This document shows, one piece after another, positions 1-5,439 of a DNA stretch of 5,439 nucleotides; the stretch's first letter is position 1; the number at the start of each line of letters is the position of its first letter. This stretch comes from an uncultured Clostridia bacterium (lineage in GTDB: Bacteria; Bacillota; Clostridia; Oscillospirales; Acutalibacteraceae). Location: the NCBI GenBank assembly GCA_937884975.1, contig CAKZZS010000069.1, positions 1 to 5,439 of the forward strand, read 5' to 3'. The position numbers and the translations under genes were made by a program. Under the pieces are notes generated by a model. That model worked only from the letters and a program-made list of their open reading frames with translations. It was not told where the DNA came from and searched no databases.

Positions 1-213
1 TACTTCAATTAAACTTGACTGCTGATCTGGCATAATATATGATTTAGTATCTATTTGTTTTTCATAACCTTTATAATACTGTCTGCGGTAAGGATAATTG
101 TTTACATATATATTTTGCTTTCGCAAATGATATTTTGGAATTGAATCTTCACTCATGCAATCAGTCCGATAAGTAATGGTATCAACATACTCAACTTTAC
201 TATGTATTGACAT
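1..213 (-). CDS. Partial phage tail-cluster protein of unknown function (N-terminal 71 residues)
   Basis: An open frame runs from an ATG at 213-211 to the window edge without a stop, giving 71 residues that begin MSIHSKVEYVDTITYRTD. The ATG overlaps the TAA of the preceding gene by one base (TAATG), and a perfect AGGAGG lies 10 bases upstream inside that gene, so translation is probably coupled to it. This start context is the main evidence that the gene is real. The visible part is polar and rich in Tyr and basic residues (for example NNYPYRRQYYKGYEK), with no signal peptide and no membrane segment. I do not recognise the family. Its place two genes after the tape measure gene suggests a baseplate, tail-fibre or other tail-tip component, but this is inference from order only. 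The C-terminus lies outside the window. Confidence 0.8.
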   Translation of the reverse strand, partial: MSIHSKVEYVDTITYRTDCMSEDSIPKYHLRKQNIYVNNYPYRRQYYKGYEKQIDTKSYIMPDQQSSLIEV

Positions 214-1343
214 TACACGATATCCTCCTGTTGAACGAGTATGGCGTGTGAAATATTTATATAAACATCACCGCCTCCGCCACCTTCAGACGCGGTGCAT
301 AAGAGTTTCCATGTGTTGTTTTCCCATTGTCTTGCGCTGACAAAATGTTTATCAGTAATGTTATCTATCTCAATCCAATAATATCCGTCTTTCATCGTAT
401 ATGTGAGCGATGGGTCTTCAGGCTGAGAAAACAGCATAGGAACAGAAGCCTTATAAACCAGTCTCCAATCCATACGATTTGTTTCAGGAATATATTCATA
501 ACGATAGAAAGCAACTAAGTTCCTATTTCCCTCGCTGTCTATCTGAATCCAATAATCTCCCTCTTGAATTGGAGGCTCTAAATCAATGGTGAGTGCAGGG
601 GTGCTACCGATTTCACTGTCGGGATAAACTCGACTCCAAGTATATGTCGATCCCGAAGCAGATGTACAGATATCTATTTCAGTAAATGCTCCGTCATTAT
701 CAGTCTTTATCCAATACATTCCGACAGTACCATCATCAGGTGATTCTTTTGAAATTGCTACATTAGCGAGTTGCCAACGCTGCACGCTATCTTCGCTATC
801 TTCATCTGATGTATAACAATACATCTTGTAATACTCATTCTCCGTCATATCAGTAAAAGGTACTTTGTCTACCACTTCAATCCAAAGATTGTTATTATCG
901 GCTGTTCCGCCCGGAGGATCTACAGCTTCGATAACTCGTGGAATACGAACATTGCTATCATTGTTAGCAGAAGAACCTTGTGCATCGACAGCATGGTCTA
1001 AGTATAGATTGTCCCAGTTGCCGTTAGGGATGTAGACCATTACCTTATCATACAACTTAAAATCGCTGTTTTGCGGTTTACAATAGTACACACCATTTAT
1101 CTTGAATGTATAGTAATTATCTTCACCATCGTTTACTATTTCAGGTATGTTAAATTTACTTAATTCATTATTAATATCATCTTCTGTAACATTATTTGCA
1201 AATTTTCTATTTACACCAAGAATTGTAGCGAAATATGAATTATCAAACCGTGCTGTTTTCTTTCCTGTTTCAAAACCAACAGCGATCTTGTCTAACACGA
1301 CCCCTGAAAAATAATCTACAATATTATCTTTATTTTCCAACAT
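213..1343 (-). CDS. Probable phage baseplate/tail-tip protein with four Trp-rich beta repeats
   Basis: This is a complete 376-residue gene with an ATG at 1343, preceded at 7 bases by GAGGT, and a TAA overlapping the next ATG. Residues about 73-118 form a beta-rich segment with NGVYYCKP, then LYDKVMVYIPNGNWDNLYL. This 'x-x-D-K-V-x-V-x-I-P-N-G-N' pattern resembles OB-fold-like segments I know from structural proteins of Clostridia prophages; that match is from memory and moderate. Residues 142-352 hold four imperfect repeats, each starting with a Pro-containing turn and a [LY]WI core (NLWIEVVD, MYWIKTDN, DYWIQIDS, YYWIEIDN) and closing with a Trp strand (RWQLANV, TWSRVYP, DWRLVYKA, TWKLLCTA). 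A five-glycine linker at about 354-358 leads to a short tail ending LVQQEDIV. There is no signal peptide or membrane segment, as expected for a virion protein assembled in the cytoplasm. Position right after the tape measure gene suggests a baseplate or tail-fibre attachment role. No enzymatic motif is visible. Alternatives are a tail fibre or a carbohydrate-binding tail accessory protein. Confidence 0.75.
   Translation of the reverse strand: MLENKDNIVDYFSGVVLDKIAVGFETGKKTARFDNSYFATILGVNRKFANNVTEDDINNELSKFNIPEIVNDGEDNYYTFKINGVYYCKPQNSDFKLYDKVMVYIPNGNWDNLYLDHAVDAQGSSANNDSNVRIPRVIEAVDPPGGTADNNNLWIEVVDKVPFTDMTENEYYKMYCYTSDEDSEDSVQRWQLANVAISKESPDDGTVGMYWIKTDNDGAFTEIDICTSASGSTYTWSRVYPDSEIGSTPALTIDLEPPIQEGDYWIQIDSEGNRNLVAFYRYEYIPETNRMDWRLVYKASVPMLFSQPEDPSLTYTMKDGYYWIEIDNITDKHFVSARQWENNTWKLLCTASEGGGGGDVYINISHAILVQQEDIV
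224..229 (-). promoter_or_regulatory. Strong ribosome binding site for the partial gene starting at 213
   Basis: The minus strand reads AGGAGG, a full Shine-Dalgarno match, followed by 10 bases and the ATG at 213. It lies within the last codons of the 376-residue gene. A GTG sits 5 bases downstream of it, but that GTG is the last codon of the upstream gene and is followed at once by TAA, so it cannot be the start. The site therefore decides the ATG start of the short partial gene. Confidence 0.85.
288..920 (-). repeat. Four imperfect protein-level repeats inside the 376-residue protein
   Basis: In protein coordinates the units are about 142-196, 202-240, 257-300 and 308-352. Each has P-x-x-rich turn, [LMDY][YW]WI or LWI, an acidic residue after the WI strand, a variable middle, then a W-x-[LR] closing strand. 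Units differ in length (about 39 to 55 residues) and are diverged in sequence. The pattern resembles the 'P..P..GD.WI...W' short beta repeats common in phage tail and fibre proteins, which often mediate surface binding or trimer contacts; the specific role here is inferred. Confidence 0.7.
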
Positions 1344-1350
1344 ATTTTTT

Positions 1351-1355
1351 ACCTC
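1351..1355 (-). promoter_or_regulatory. Ribosome binding site for the 376-residue gene
   Basis: The minus strand reads GAGGT, 7 bases (AAAAAAT) before the ATG at 1343. The A-rich spacer is typical of efficient starts in AT-rich Bacillota. It lies just downstream of the intergenic hairpin's U-rich tail, so a transcript starting after, or reading through, the hairpin keeps this site intact. Confidence 0.8.
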
Positions 1356-1395
1356 ATAAATATAAATAGACCGCCCATTTTTATGAGCGGTCTAT
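1356..1395 (-). terminator. Intergenic hairpin: probable intrinsic (partial) terminator after the tape measure gene
   Basis: Arms at 1383-1395 and 1366-1378 fold in the minus-strand RNA as a 13-bp stem (AUAGACCGCUCAU pairing with AUGGGCGGUCUAU) closed by an AAAA loop. The tenth pair is a U-G wobble, while the same position on the plus strand would be an A/C mismatch, so the structure favours minus-strand transcripts. The 3' side continues UUAUAUUUAU, a U-rich but interrupted tract. The stem starts 7 bases after the tape measure TAA, just past a U7 run. Because the next gene shares the strand and has no promoter I can recognise, incomplete termination or transcript processing seems more likely than a full stop. 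The imperfect U tract is the main weakness of the terminator call. Confidence 0.65.
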
Positions 1396-1402
1396 AAAAA
1401 AA

Positions 1403-4400
1403 TTATGCCTTTATAATTCTTTCTATCATTCTCGGAGTATTTTGCTGTATTCTATCCGCGATTTGCCTAAGCAGTTCTTCAACCTGCTCCTTTGTAGTAC
1501 CTTCGGGCATATACAGATTTTCAAATATCTTTTCAATATTGATAATAGTTTTAGCATTATTATTCGTTGTACTACTGTTATTAGTAATATTACTCGGCAA
1601 TATACTCGGAGTTATCTGTTTTCCAACCAAAATAGCATTATAGCTATCTTGAAAGTTTTTAACTGCCTCTGCTGTAGGATTGCCACCTAACGCTCTGACA
1701 AGATTTTCAAAATTAAATCCATCAGCAAGTAACTTACCGACATCAAATATACCTTTAGCCGCGTCAGAAATAACAGTAGCAGTCTCGGAAATAGCGGTAA
1801 CATTAGTATCAATATTAGACACCAAATCATTTATTGTTACAACAGGTTCTTCTGTTGTAGGAGTATCAGTTGTATCTGTAACTGCACTTGTATCAGCATC
1901 GGGCTTGACCTCAACATTATCTGCCTTGATTTCTGTTTTATCTGTGGTAGCTGTTACGGCTTTATCCTTTGAACCGACGGTAGTTGTAACACTATTAGTA
2001 TCAGATTTGTTATCAGTCTTTTTATCAGAACCCGTTTCAGCCTTACTTTCATCAACCTTAAATGCGTCTTTATCTCCGCCTAAAAATCTTTTAACCCTAT
2101 CAATAAAGTCATCGAGTTTACCACCAACAGAGTCAAAGAATTTAAGCGTTTCAGTCTTTTGGTCTTCAAGAGCCTGAATAGCTTCATCTGCTGCGTTCTC
2201 AACAATAGCCTTTTGAGCCTCCGCCAAATCTTCCTCAGCAGATAAAACGGCTTCTTGGTCAACATCATAACGGAAAGTACCATTTTCAAAGATAAGTTGA
2301 TTACGCTGTTTTTTAGCGTCCTCTAACTTTTTACGAGCCTTAATAAGATTAAGTTGGAGTTCAAGAGCCTTTTGACGTTTTTCTTCCTCATCGTTTATCT
2401 CTTCGAGTTTCTTGATTTCAGCATCGTAATAATCCTCAACAAGACTTTCAACACTTTCAAGACCTTGATTTATCAAAGCATTATAGGCTTTTACGTTCTT
2501 TTGACCGTCCTTACCGTATAACTTTTCAGCAAGCTCATAGATATACTCGATACGTTTTGCACGGAGATCATAATTATCCTTACTCTTTTTCTCGTCATAA
2601 CCATTGTCTAAATCCCAGCGGTCAAGATAATCATCCTCGGAAACGGCTTCTTTGAGTTTGTCGATAACGTCTTTAGAGATATTGAGCTTTTCTCCCCACT
2701 CGTCGAGCAACTTGAAATACTCATCGGGTGTGATAAGCATTTTATCAAGTTTTTCCTTGCCGTTATCAGCTATCGTATCAAAGGCTTCATCGTAAACGTC
2801 TTGAATATCTCCTGCATTGATACCAACACCGTATTTTTGAATAATTTCTTGGAAACGTTCAGGAGAGATTAAACCACGTTCAAGAGCGTCCTGAGCCGAT
2901 TTAGAAACAAACTCGAATATATCCTTTGCATTCTCCTTGAATGTATCTTCATCATCAGAGAAGAAGTCTATATTCATTTGAGATAAAGTATCAGCGTCCG
3001 CGAGAACATCATCAAGCAGTCTGTCACCGTCTGCGCTCAAATCCTCTTTAGTTTTAGCGTAAATATCCTCGTTAAGTTGTTTTTGCGCTTCATCGGCTTC
3101 TTTCATAGCCTCGGTAAATGCTTTGACATTCTCAACCCCATCAACGCCATAGGTATCTATAATAGCTTGACGAGTTGCGTCAATACGGTCTTGCCTGAGA
3201 GTAAAGTTATTCTTGTCTTTATCCTCATCATAGTTATGCTTTTTGTCCCAATCGTCCATCCAGTCATCGACTTCAAGAGCGTTTTTTGCTTCATCAATAA
3301 TACCCTGAGTAAGACCTAACTTTTCCTGCCAAGTATTAGCGAAGGTATCTATGATTTCAAGATAGCGGTCGGGAGAGATAAGACCTTTAGAAAGAGCGTC
3401 CTTAGCTGAACTTACAAGCGAATTAAATATTTCTTCGCCATTCTTTTTGAGCGTTTCAGGTGTATCAGAAAATAGTTTAATATCTTTCTTAGCAAGTTTA
3501 TTAGCGTCAGCTATAACATCTTCAATATCCGTATCACCGTCAGCGGATAACTTTTCTTTAAGTCTGTCAAAATCAATATCTTTGGTATCATTCAGCGCAT
3601 CTGCAAGCCAATTAGCACCCAAATCAACGCCTAATGCTTTTAATTGATAAAAGAGTGTATTCACCTTTTGAGTATATTGACTTACATCAAGTACACCGTC
3701 ATCAAGTAACTGCTTATAGAAGTCTTTTGTATAGTCAGCTATCTCATTATAGTTTTCTTCCCACTGTTTAGGATTTATAGCCTTCCAAGTATCATCATTG
3801 AGTTTAGTCCAGTCCTTAATGAACTGTTCCTCAGACTTTAATGTGCCGTCATTTTTCTTTTTAAGAGAATCAAGGCTTTCATCATAAATATCTTCCGACG
3901 TTTCCTTGACTTTCTTATCAAGTTCTTCAAGAGCCTTAATAGCAAATTCAGTACCACCGTAAATAGAACCTTCGCCATATAACTCTTGCCCGAGATCGTG
4001 AAGTCCCTGAGCATACTGTTCTGCTGTAATTATACCACGCTTGTATTGGTCTTCAAGGTCATCAAACTGTTTATCGGCGTTGTCTTTGTAAAGAGATTGT
4101 CTTGCATTGTAAATCTTTTCTACATTAGAAAGATAATCACTTTCGTGGTCGGCAGAGTTCTTATAATGCTTTTCGTTTGCCTTTTCAAGAGCTTCATAAT
4201 ATTCCTCATCTGATTTAAGACCCATATTATGAAGGTGTTCAATATCCTTCATATCCTTTTCAAAGGCTTCTTTTACGAGGTCGGAGGAAGAACTGCTGCC
4301 ACTTGTATTTGGGTTAAACGGTTTAAATGTTCCACCAATGTAATCTTTGAATTTAGCATCAAAATCATTTAGCTTGTCCCATAAGGCTTCACGTTCAGCA

Positions 4401-5439
4401 GATATTGTCAAAGGGTCAAAATCATCGTCCATTTCCAATATCTGATCCATAAGTGCCTGACGAGCAGAAGTGTATGTAGCGAAGTTAGTCAGATCAGTCT
4501 CATACGCAGTCTTAAATTCATCAACGAACGCAGTATTTTCTTTTATGAAATCGTCCCACGTTGTTTCGTCATTAGCCAACTTATTCTGATTATACTCATT
4601 AAAGTTGTCTAAATCAGTCTCATAAGCCCTTGCATATTCATCAATTAAAGCCTGAGCAGAGTCTTTTGTCTGGTCGCCAAACCATTTCTGTGCAGCTCTC
4701 TTAATTCTACTATCATTAGGAAATGCTTCAACTATCGCATCAACTACATCACTAAACTCCTTTTTCCATTGGTCTGTATCAGTCCAATTAGAAAGCAGGG
4801 AATTGGCTGTATCTAAAGACCCTAACATCTTATTAAGAGTTTGAGTGTACTTTAATGCGTCATCGTAAGCATTTAATTTGCTTGTACCTTCTGAAATATC
4901 AATGTTAAACGCTTTAAGAATATTGTCGAGCGCTTTTAACTGATTTTCACCATCAGCCAAATCCTTATTGAGTTGAGCAAGTTTTTCTTGCCACTCTAAC
5001 GCTGCGTCTTTACCACCTATATATGGTACATCTAATTTTTGCGCCTTAATCTTTTCAATATTCTCATTTAAGACCTTTTTCTGTTCTTCAATAGCATTTT
5101 TGAGGCTTTCAACAATTTTGTCATTAGCGTCAATTAACTCATCAGCACCAATTGTCCAACCATCAACAGTTTCTTCAAACTTACCAAGTAAATCAGGATA
5201 AGCGTCACCTAATTTCTGCATTTCATCAGAAGTCAGGGAAGTACCAGCACGAACTTTTTCAAGAGCGGACTGAATAGTAGACTGCTTTGTACTAACGTCC
5301 TTTGTTATATCACTAAACGCTTCAAGTTTTTCAGAAAGAGATGTAAGACTATAGCCATACTTATTTGTTTCAGCAATAACTTCATCAGGGAAGAGGTCTA
5401 TTTTTAAATTCTTAAAATATTCATCACGAATTTTTACAA
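1403..5439 (-). CDS. Phage tail tape measure protein, C-terminal part (N-terminus outside window)
   Basis: The frame is open from the window edge to a TAA at 1405-1403, giving at least 1344 residues. A Met at 5221 is internal: it has no Shine-Dalgarno, and 72 further codons upstream continue the protein. Numbering from that Met, the family signals are: just upstream and over residues 1-45, the block ALEKVRAGTSLTSDEMQKL then AYPDLL and LIDANDKI, a pattern typical of clostridial tape measures; several G-[LI]-x-[ST]-x-x-x-[YF] helical hairpins at 330-846; an acidic coiled coil at about 930-1028 including LIKARKKLEDAKKQRNQ, an ENGTFRYDVD turn and AEEDLAEAQKA, which I recognise as a recurrent tape measure module; a low-complexity linker at 1055-1127; and a C-terminal block from 1224 with IINIEKIFENLY and EQVEELLRQIADRIQ. 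Tape measure proteins set tail length, guide tube assembly and leave the virion during DNA ejection. No membrane segment, peptidase or lysozyme motif is seen in this part. It is highly acidic and Lys/Asp-rich. Length alone suggests a long tail; by the usual rough rule of 1.5 Å per residue, the visible part would span about 200 nm. Confidence 0.9.
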   Translation of the reverse strand, partial: VKIRDEYFKNLKIDLFPDEVIAETNKYGYSLTSLSEKLEAFSDITKDVSTKQSTIQSALEKVRAGTSLTSDEMQKLGDAYPDLLGKFEETVDGWTIGADELIDANDKIVESLKNAIEEQKKVLNENIEKIKAQKLDVPYIGGKDAALEWQEKLAQLNKDLADGENQLKALDNILKAFNIDISEGTSKLNAYDDALKYTQTLNKMLGSLDTANSLLSNWTDTDQWKKEFSDVVDAIVEAFPNDSRIKRAAQKWFGDQTKDSAQALIDEYARAYETDLDNFNEYNQNKLANDETTWDDFIKENTAFVDEFKTAYETDLTNFATYTSARQALMDQILEMDDDFDPLTISAEREALWDKLNDFDAKFKDYIGGTFKPFNPNTSGSSSSSDLVKEAFEKDMKDIEHLHNMGLKSDEEYYEALEKANEKHYKNSADHESDYLSNVEKIYNARQSLYKDNADKQFDDLEDQYKRGIITAEQYAQGLHDLGQELYGEGSIYGGTEFAIKALEELDKKVKETSEDIYDESLDSLKKKNDGTLKSEEQFIKDWTKLNDDTWKAINPKQWEENYNEIADYTKDFYKQLLDDGVLDVSQYTQKVNTLFYQLKALGVDLGANWLADALNDTKDIDFDRLKEKLSADGDTDIEDVIADANKLAKKDIKLFSDTPETLKKNGEEIFNSLVSSAKDALSKGLISPDRYLEIIDTFANTWQEKLGLTQGIIDEAKNALEVDDWMDDWDKKHNYDEDKDKNNFTLRQDRIDATRQAIIDTYGVDGVENVKAFTEAMKEADEAQKQLNEDIYAKTKEDLSADGDRLLDDVLADADTLSQMNIDFFSDDEDTFKENAKDIFEFVSKSAQDALERGLISPERFQEIIQKYGVGINAGDIQDVYDEAFDTIADNGKEKLDKMLITPDEYFKLLDEWGEKLNISKDVIDKLKEAVSEDDYLDRWDLDNGYDEKKSKDNYDLRAKRIEYIYELAEKLYGKDGQKNVKAYNALINQGLESVESLVEDYYDAEIKKLEEINDEEEKRQKALELQLNLIKARKKLEDAKKQRNQLIFENGTFRYDVDQEAVLSAEEDLAEAQKAIVENAADEAIQALEDQKTETLKFFDSVGGKLDDFIDRVKRFLGGDKDAFKVDESKAETGSDKKTDNKSDTNSVTTTVGSKDKAVTATTDKTEIKADNVEVKPDADTSAVTDTTDTPTTEEPVVTINDLVSNIDTNVTAISETATVISDAAKGIFDVGKLLADGFNFENLVRALGGNPTAEAVKNFQDSYNAILVGKQITPSILPSNITNNSSTTNNNAKTIINIEKIFENLYMPEGTTKEQVEELLRQIADRIQQNTPRMIERIIKA
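1841..2059 (-). other. Low-complexity Thr/Asp/Lys linker of the tape measure protein
   Basis: Residues 1055-1127 (from the Met at 5221) consist almost wholly of Lys, Asp, Ser, Thr, Glu, Ala and Val, with runs such as KKTDNKSDTNSVTTT and TDTTDTPTTEEP and no aromatic residue. It is probably disordered and joins the coiled-coil body to the C-terminal block. A second polar, Asn/Ser/Thr-rich hinge at 1211-1223 (NITNNSSTTNNNA) separates the last helical block, the part expected to contact the tail tip. Confidence 0.7.
2441..3043 (-). repeat. Tape measure internal long repeat, copy B (201 residues, with a 41-residue extra module)
   Basis: Residues 727-927 match copy A at a constant offset of 170 residues up to about residue 795, then at 211 from the W-D landmark (W869 against W658) onward. 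The shift is therefore exactly 41 residues. The extra stretch (roughly 796-836) supplies a second copy of the short hairpin: GLISPERF is followed by MLITPDEY 45 residues later, and copy A's single GLISPDRY segment resembles both. This looks like a local duplication within the larger repeat, or a loss from copy A. Confidence 0.8.
2684..4237 (-). repeat. Series of seven short helical-hairpin modules in the tape measure protein
   Basis: A motif of the form G-[LIV]-x-[ST/D]-x-x-x-[YF] recurs: MGLKSDEEYY (Gly334), RGIITAEQY (395), DGTLKSEEQF (459), DGVLDVSQY (509), KGLISPDRY (613), RGLISPERF (783) and KMLITPDEY, where Met828 replaces the Gly. The aromatic residues fall at 342, 403, 467, 516, 620, 790 and 835, so the spacing is irregular (45 to 170 residues). 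Such 'turn plus amphipathic helix' motifs are frequent in tape measure proteins of Bacillota phages. The last three belong to the large A/B repeat. Confidence 0.65.
3074..3553 (-). repeat. Tape measure internal long repeat, copy A (160 residues)
   Basis: Residues 557-716, counted from the Met at 5221, align with copy B (727-927). Shared landmarks are LSADGD, D-V-[IL]-A-D-A, F-S-D, the GLISP[DE]R turn, W-D-x-x-x-x-Y-D-E, L-R-x-x-R-I, Y-G-x-D-G and NVKA[FY]. The first 66 aligned residues share about half their identities by hand count. The two copies are nearly adjacent, which points to tandem duplication of a helical module followed by divergence. Confidence 0.8.
4412..4651 (-). repeat. Tape measure tandem 40-residue repeat
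   Basis: Residues 191-230 and 231-270 (from the Met at 5221) are adjacent units of exactly 40 residues. They begin ALIDEYARAYETDLDNF and AFVDEFKTAYETDLTNF. At DNA level a 12-base identical stretch, atcagtctcata on the plus strand, recurs at 4493-4504 and 4613-4624, exactly 120 bases apart. The second halves of the units have diverged much more than the first. Confidence 0.75.

Noticed and set aside
327..518. Plus-strand open frame of 63 residues inside the 376-residue gene
   Set aside because: It is a shadow of a well-supported minus-strand gene with its own ribosome binding site; the translated sequence shows no recognisable domain.
1344..1402. A promoter for the 376-residue gene in the intergenic gap
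   Set aside because: The gap is only 59 bases and mostly taken up by the hairpin and ribosome binding site; I see no convincing -35/-10 pair at proper spacing.
1366..1402. Terminator acting on plus-strand transcription
   Set aside because: On the plus strand the stem has an internal C/A mismatch and is followed by A7, not a T tract, and no plus-strand gene ends here.
1680..2177. Plus-strand open frame of 165 residues
   Set aside because: It is wholly antisense to the Thr/Asp/Lys-rich linker region of the tape measure gene; its Ser/Val/Leu-rich composition is what the reverse complement of that linker gives, and there is no convincing ribosome binding site.
2080..2289. Minus-strand 69-residue frame overlapping the tape measure gene
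   Set aside because: It lies out of frame within the coiled-coil coding region, and its Leu/Lys/Arg-rich product is what a frameshifted Lys/Glu-rich coiled coil yields. Nothing suggests a programmed frameshift here.
3077..4213. Plus-strand frames at 3077-3319, 3447-3647 and 3986-4213 that look hydrophobic
   Set aside because: Their hydrophobicity comes from reading the complement of Lys/Asp/Glu codons of the tape measure gene; all are antisense with no start-site support, so they are not taken as small membrane proteins.
5219..5221. ATG at 5221 as the start of the tape measure gene
   Set aside because: No Shine-Dalgarno precedes it, and 72 in-frame codons upstream continue the tape measure pattern to the window edge, so the real start lies outside the window.

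Overview
The window looks like part of the tail/late gene cluster of a tailed phage or prophage infecting an AT-rich Bacillota host, most likely Clostridia. That host assignment is inferred from base composition, AGGAGG-type ribosome binding sites and tape measure sequence motifs common in clostridial prophages. No host gene, integrase, tRNA or attachment site is visible, so a free phage and an integrated prophage cannot be told apart.

All genes are on the minus strand, so transcription runs from high to low coordinates. From 5439 down to 1403 lies the C-terminal part (at least 1344 residues) of a very large tail tape measure protein whose N-terminus is outside the window. It is mostly helical, carries several levels of internal repetition, and ends in a Thr/Asp/Lys-rich linker followed by a conserved-looking C-terminal helical block. 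A 59-base gap holds a 13-bp hairpin that pairs fully only in the minus-strand RNA, then a ribosome binding site. The second gene (1343 to 213) encodes a 376-residue protein with a possible OB-fold-like segment and four Trp-containing beta-rich repeats, most likely a baseplate or tail-tip protein. Its stop codon overlaps the start of a third gene (213 to 1, cut by the window edge) in a TAATG junction behind a strong AGGAGG.

The order tape measure, repeat protein, unknown gene fits the step from tail-tube assembly to baseplate or host-recognition genes. The classical distal tail protein is not seen straight after the tape measure. There is no gene-free stretch over 300 bases. I saw no CRISPR array, RNA gene or insertion sequence. 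The window is best read as a normal phage tail module with some repeat architecture worth checking, not as a clear new system.
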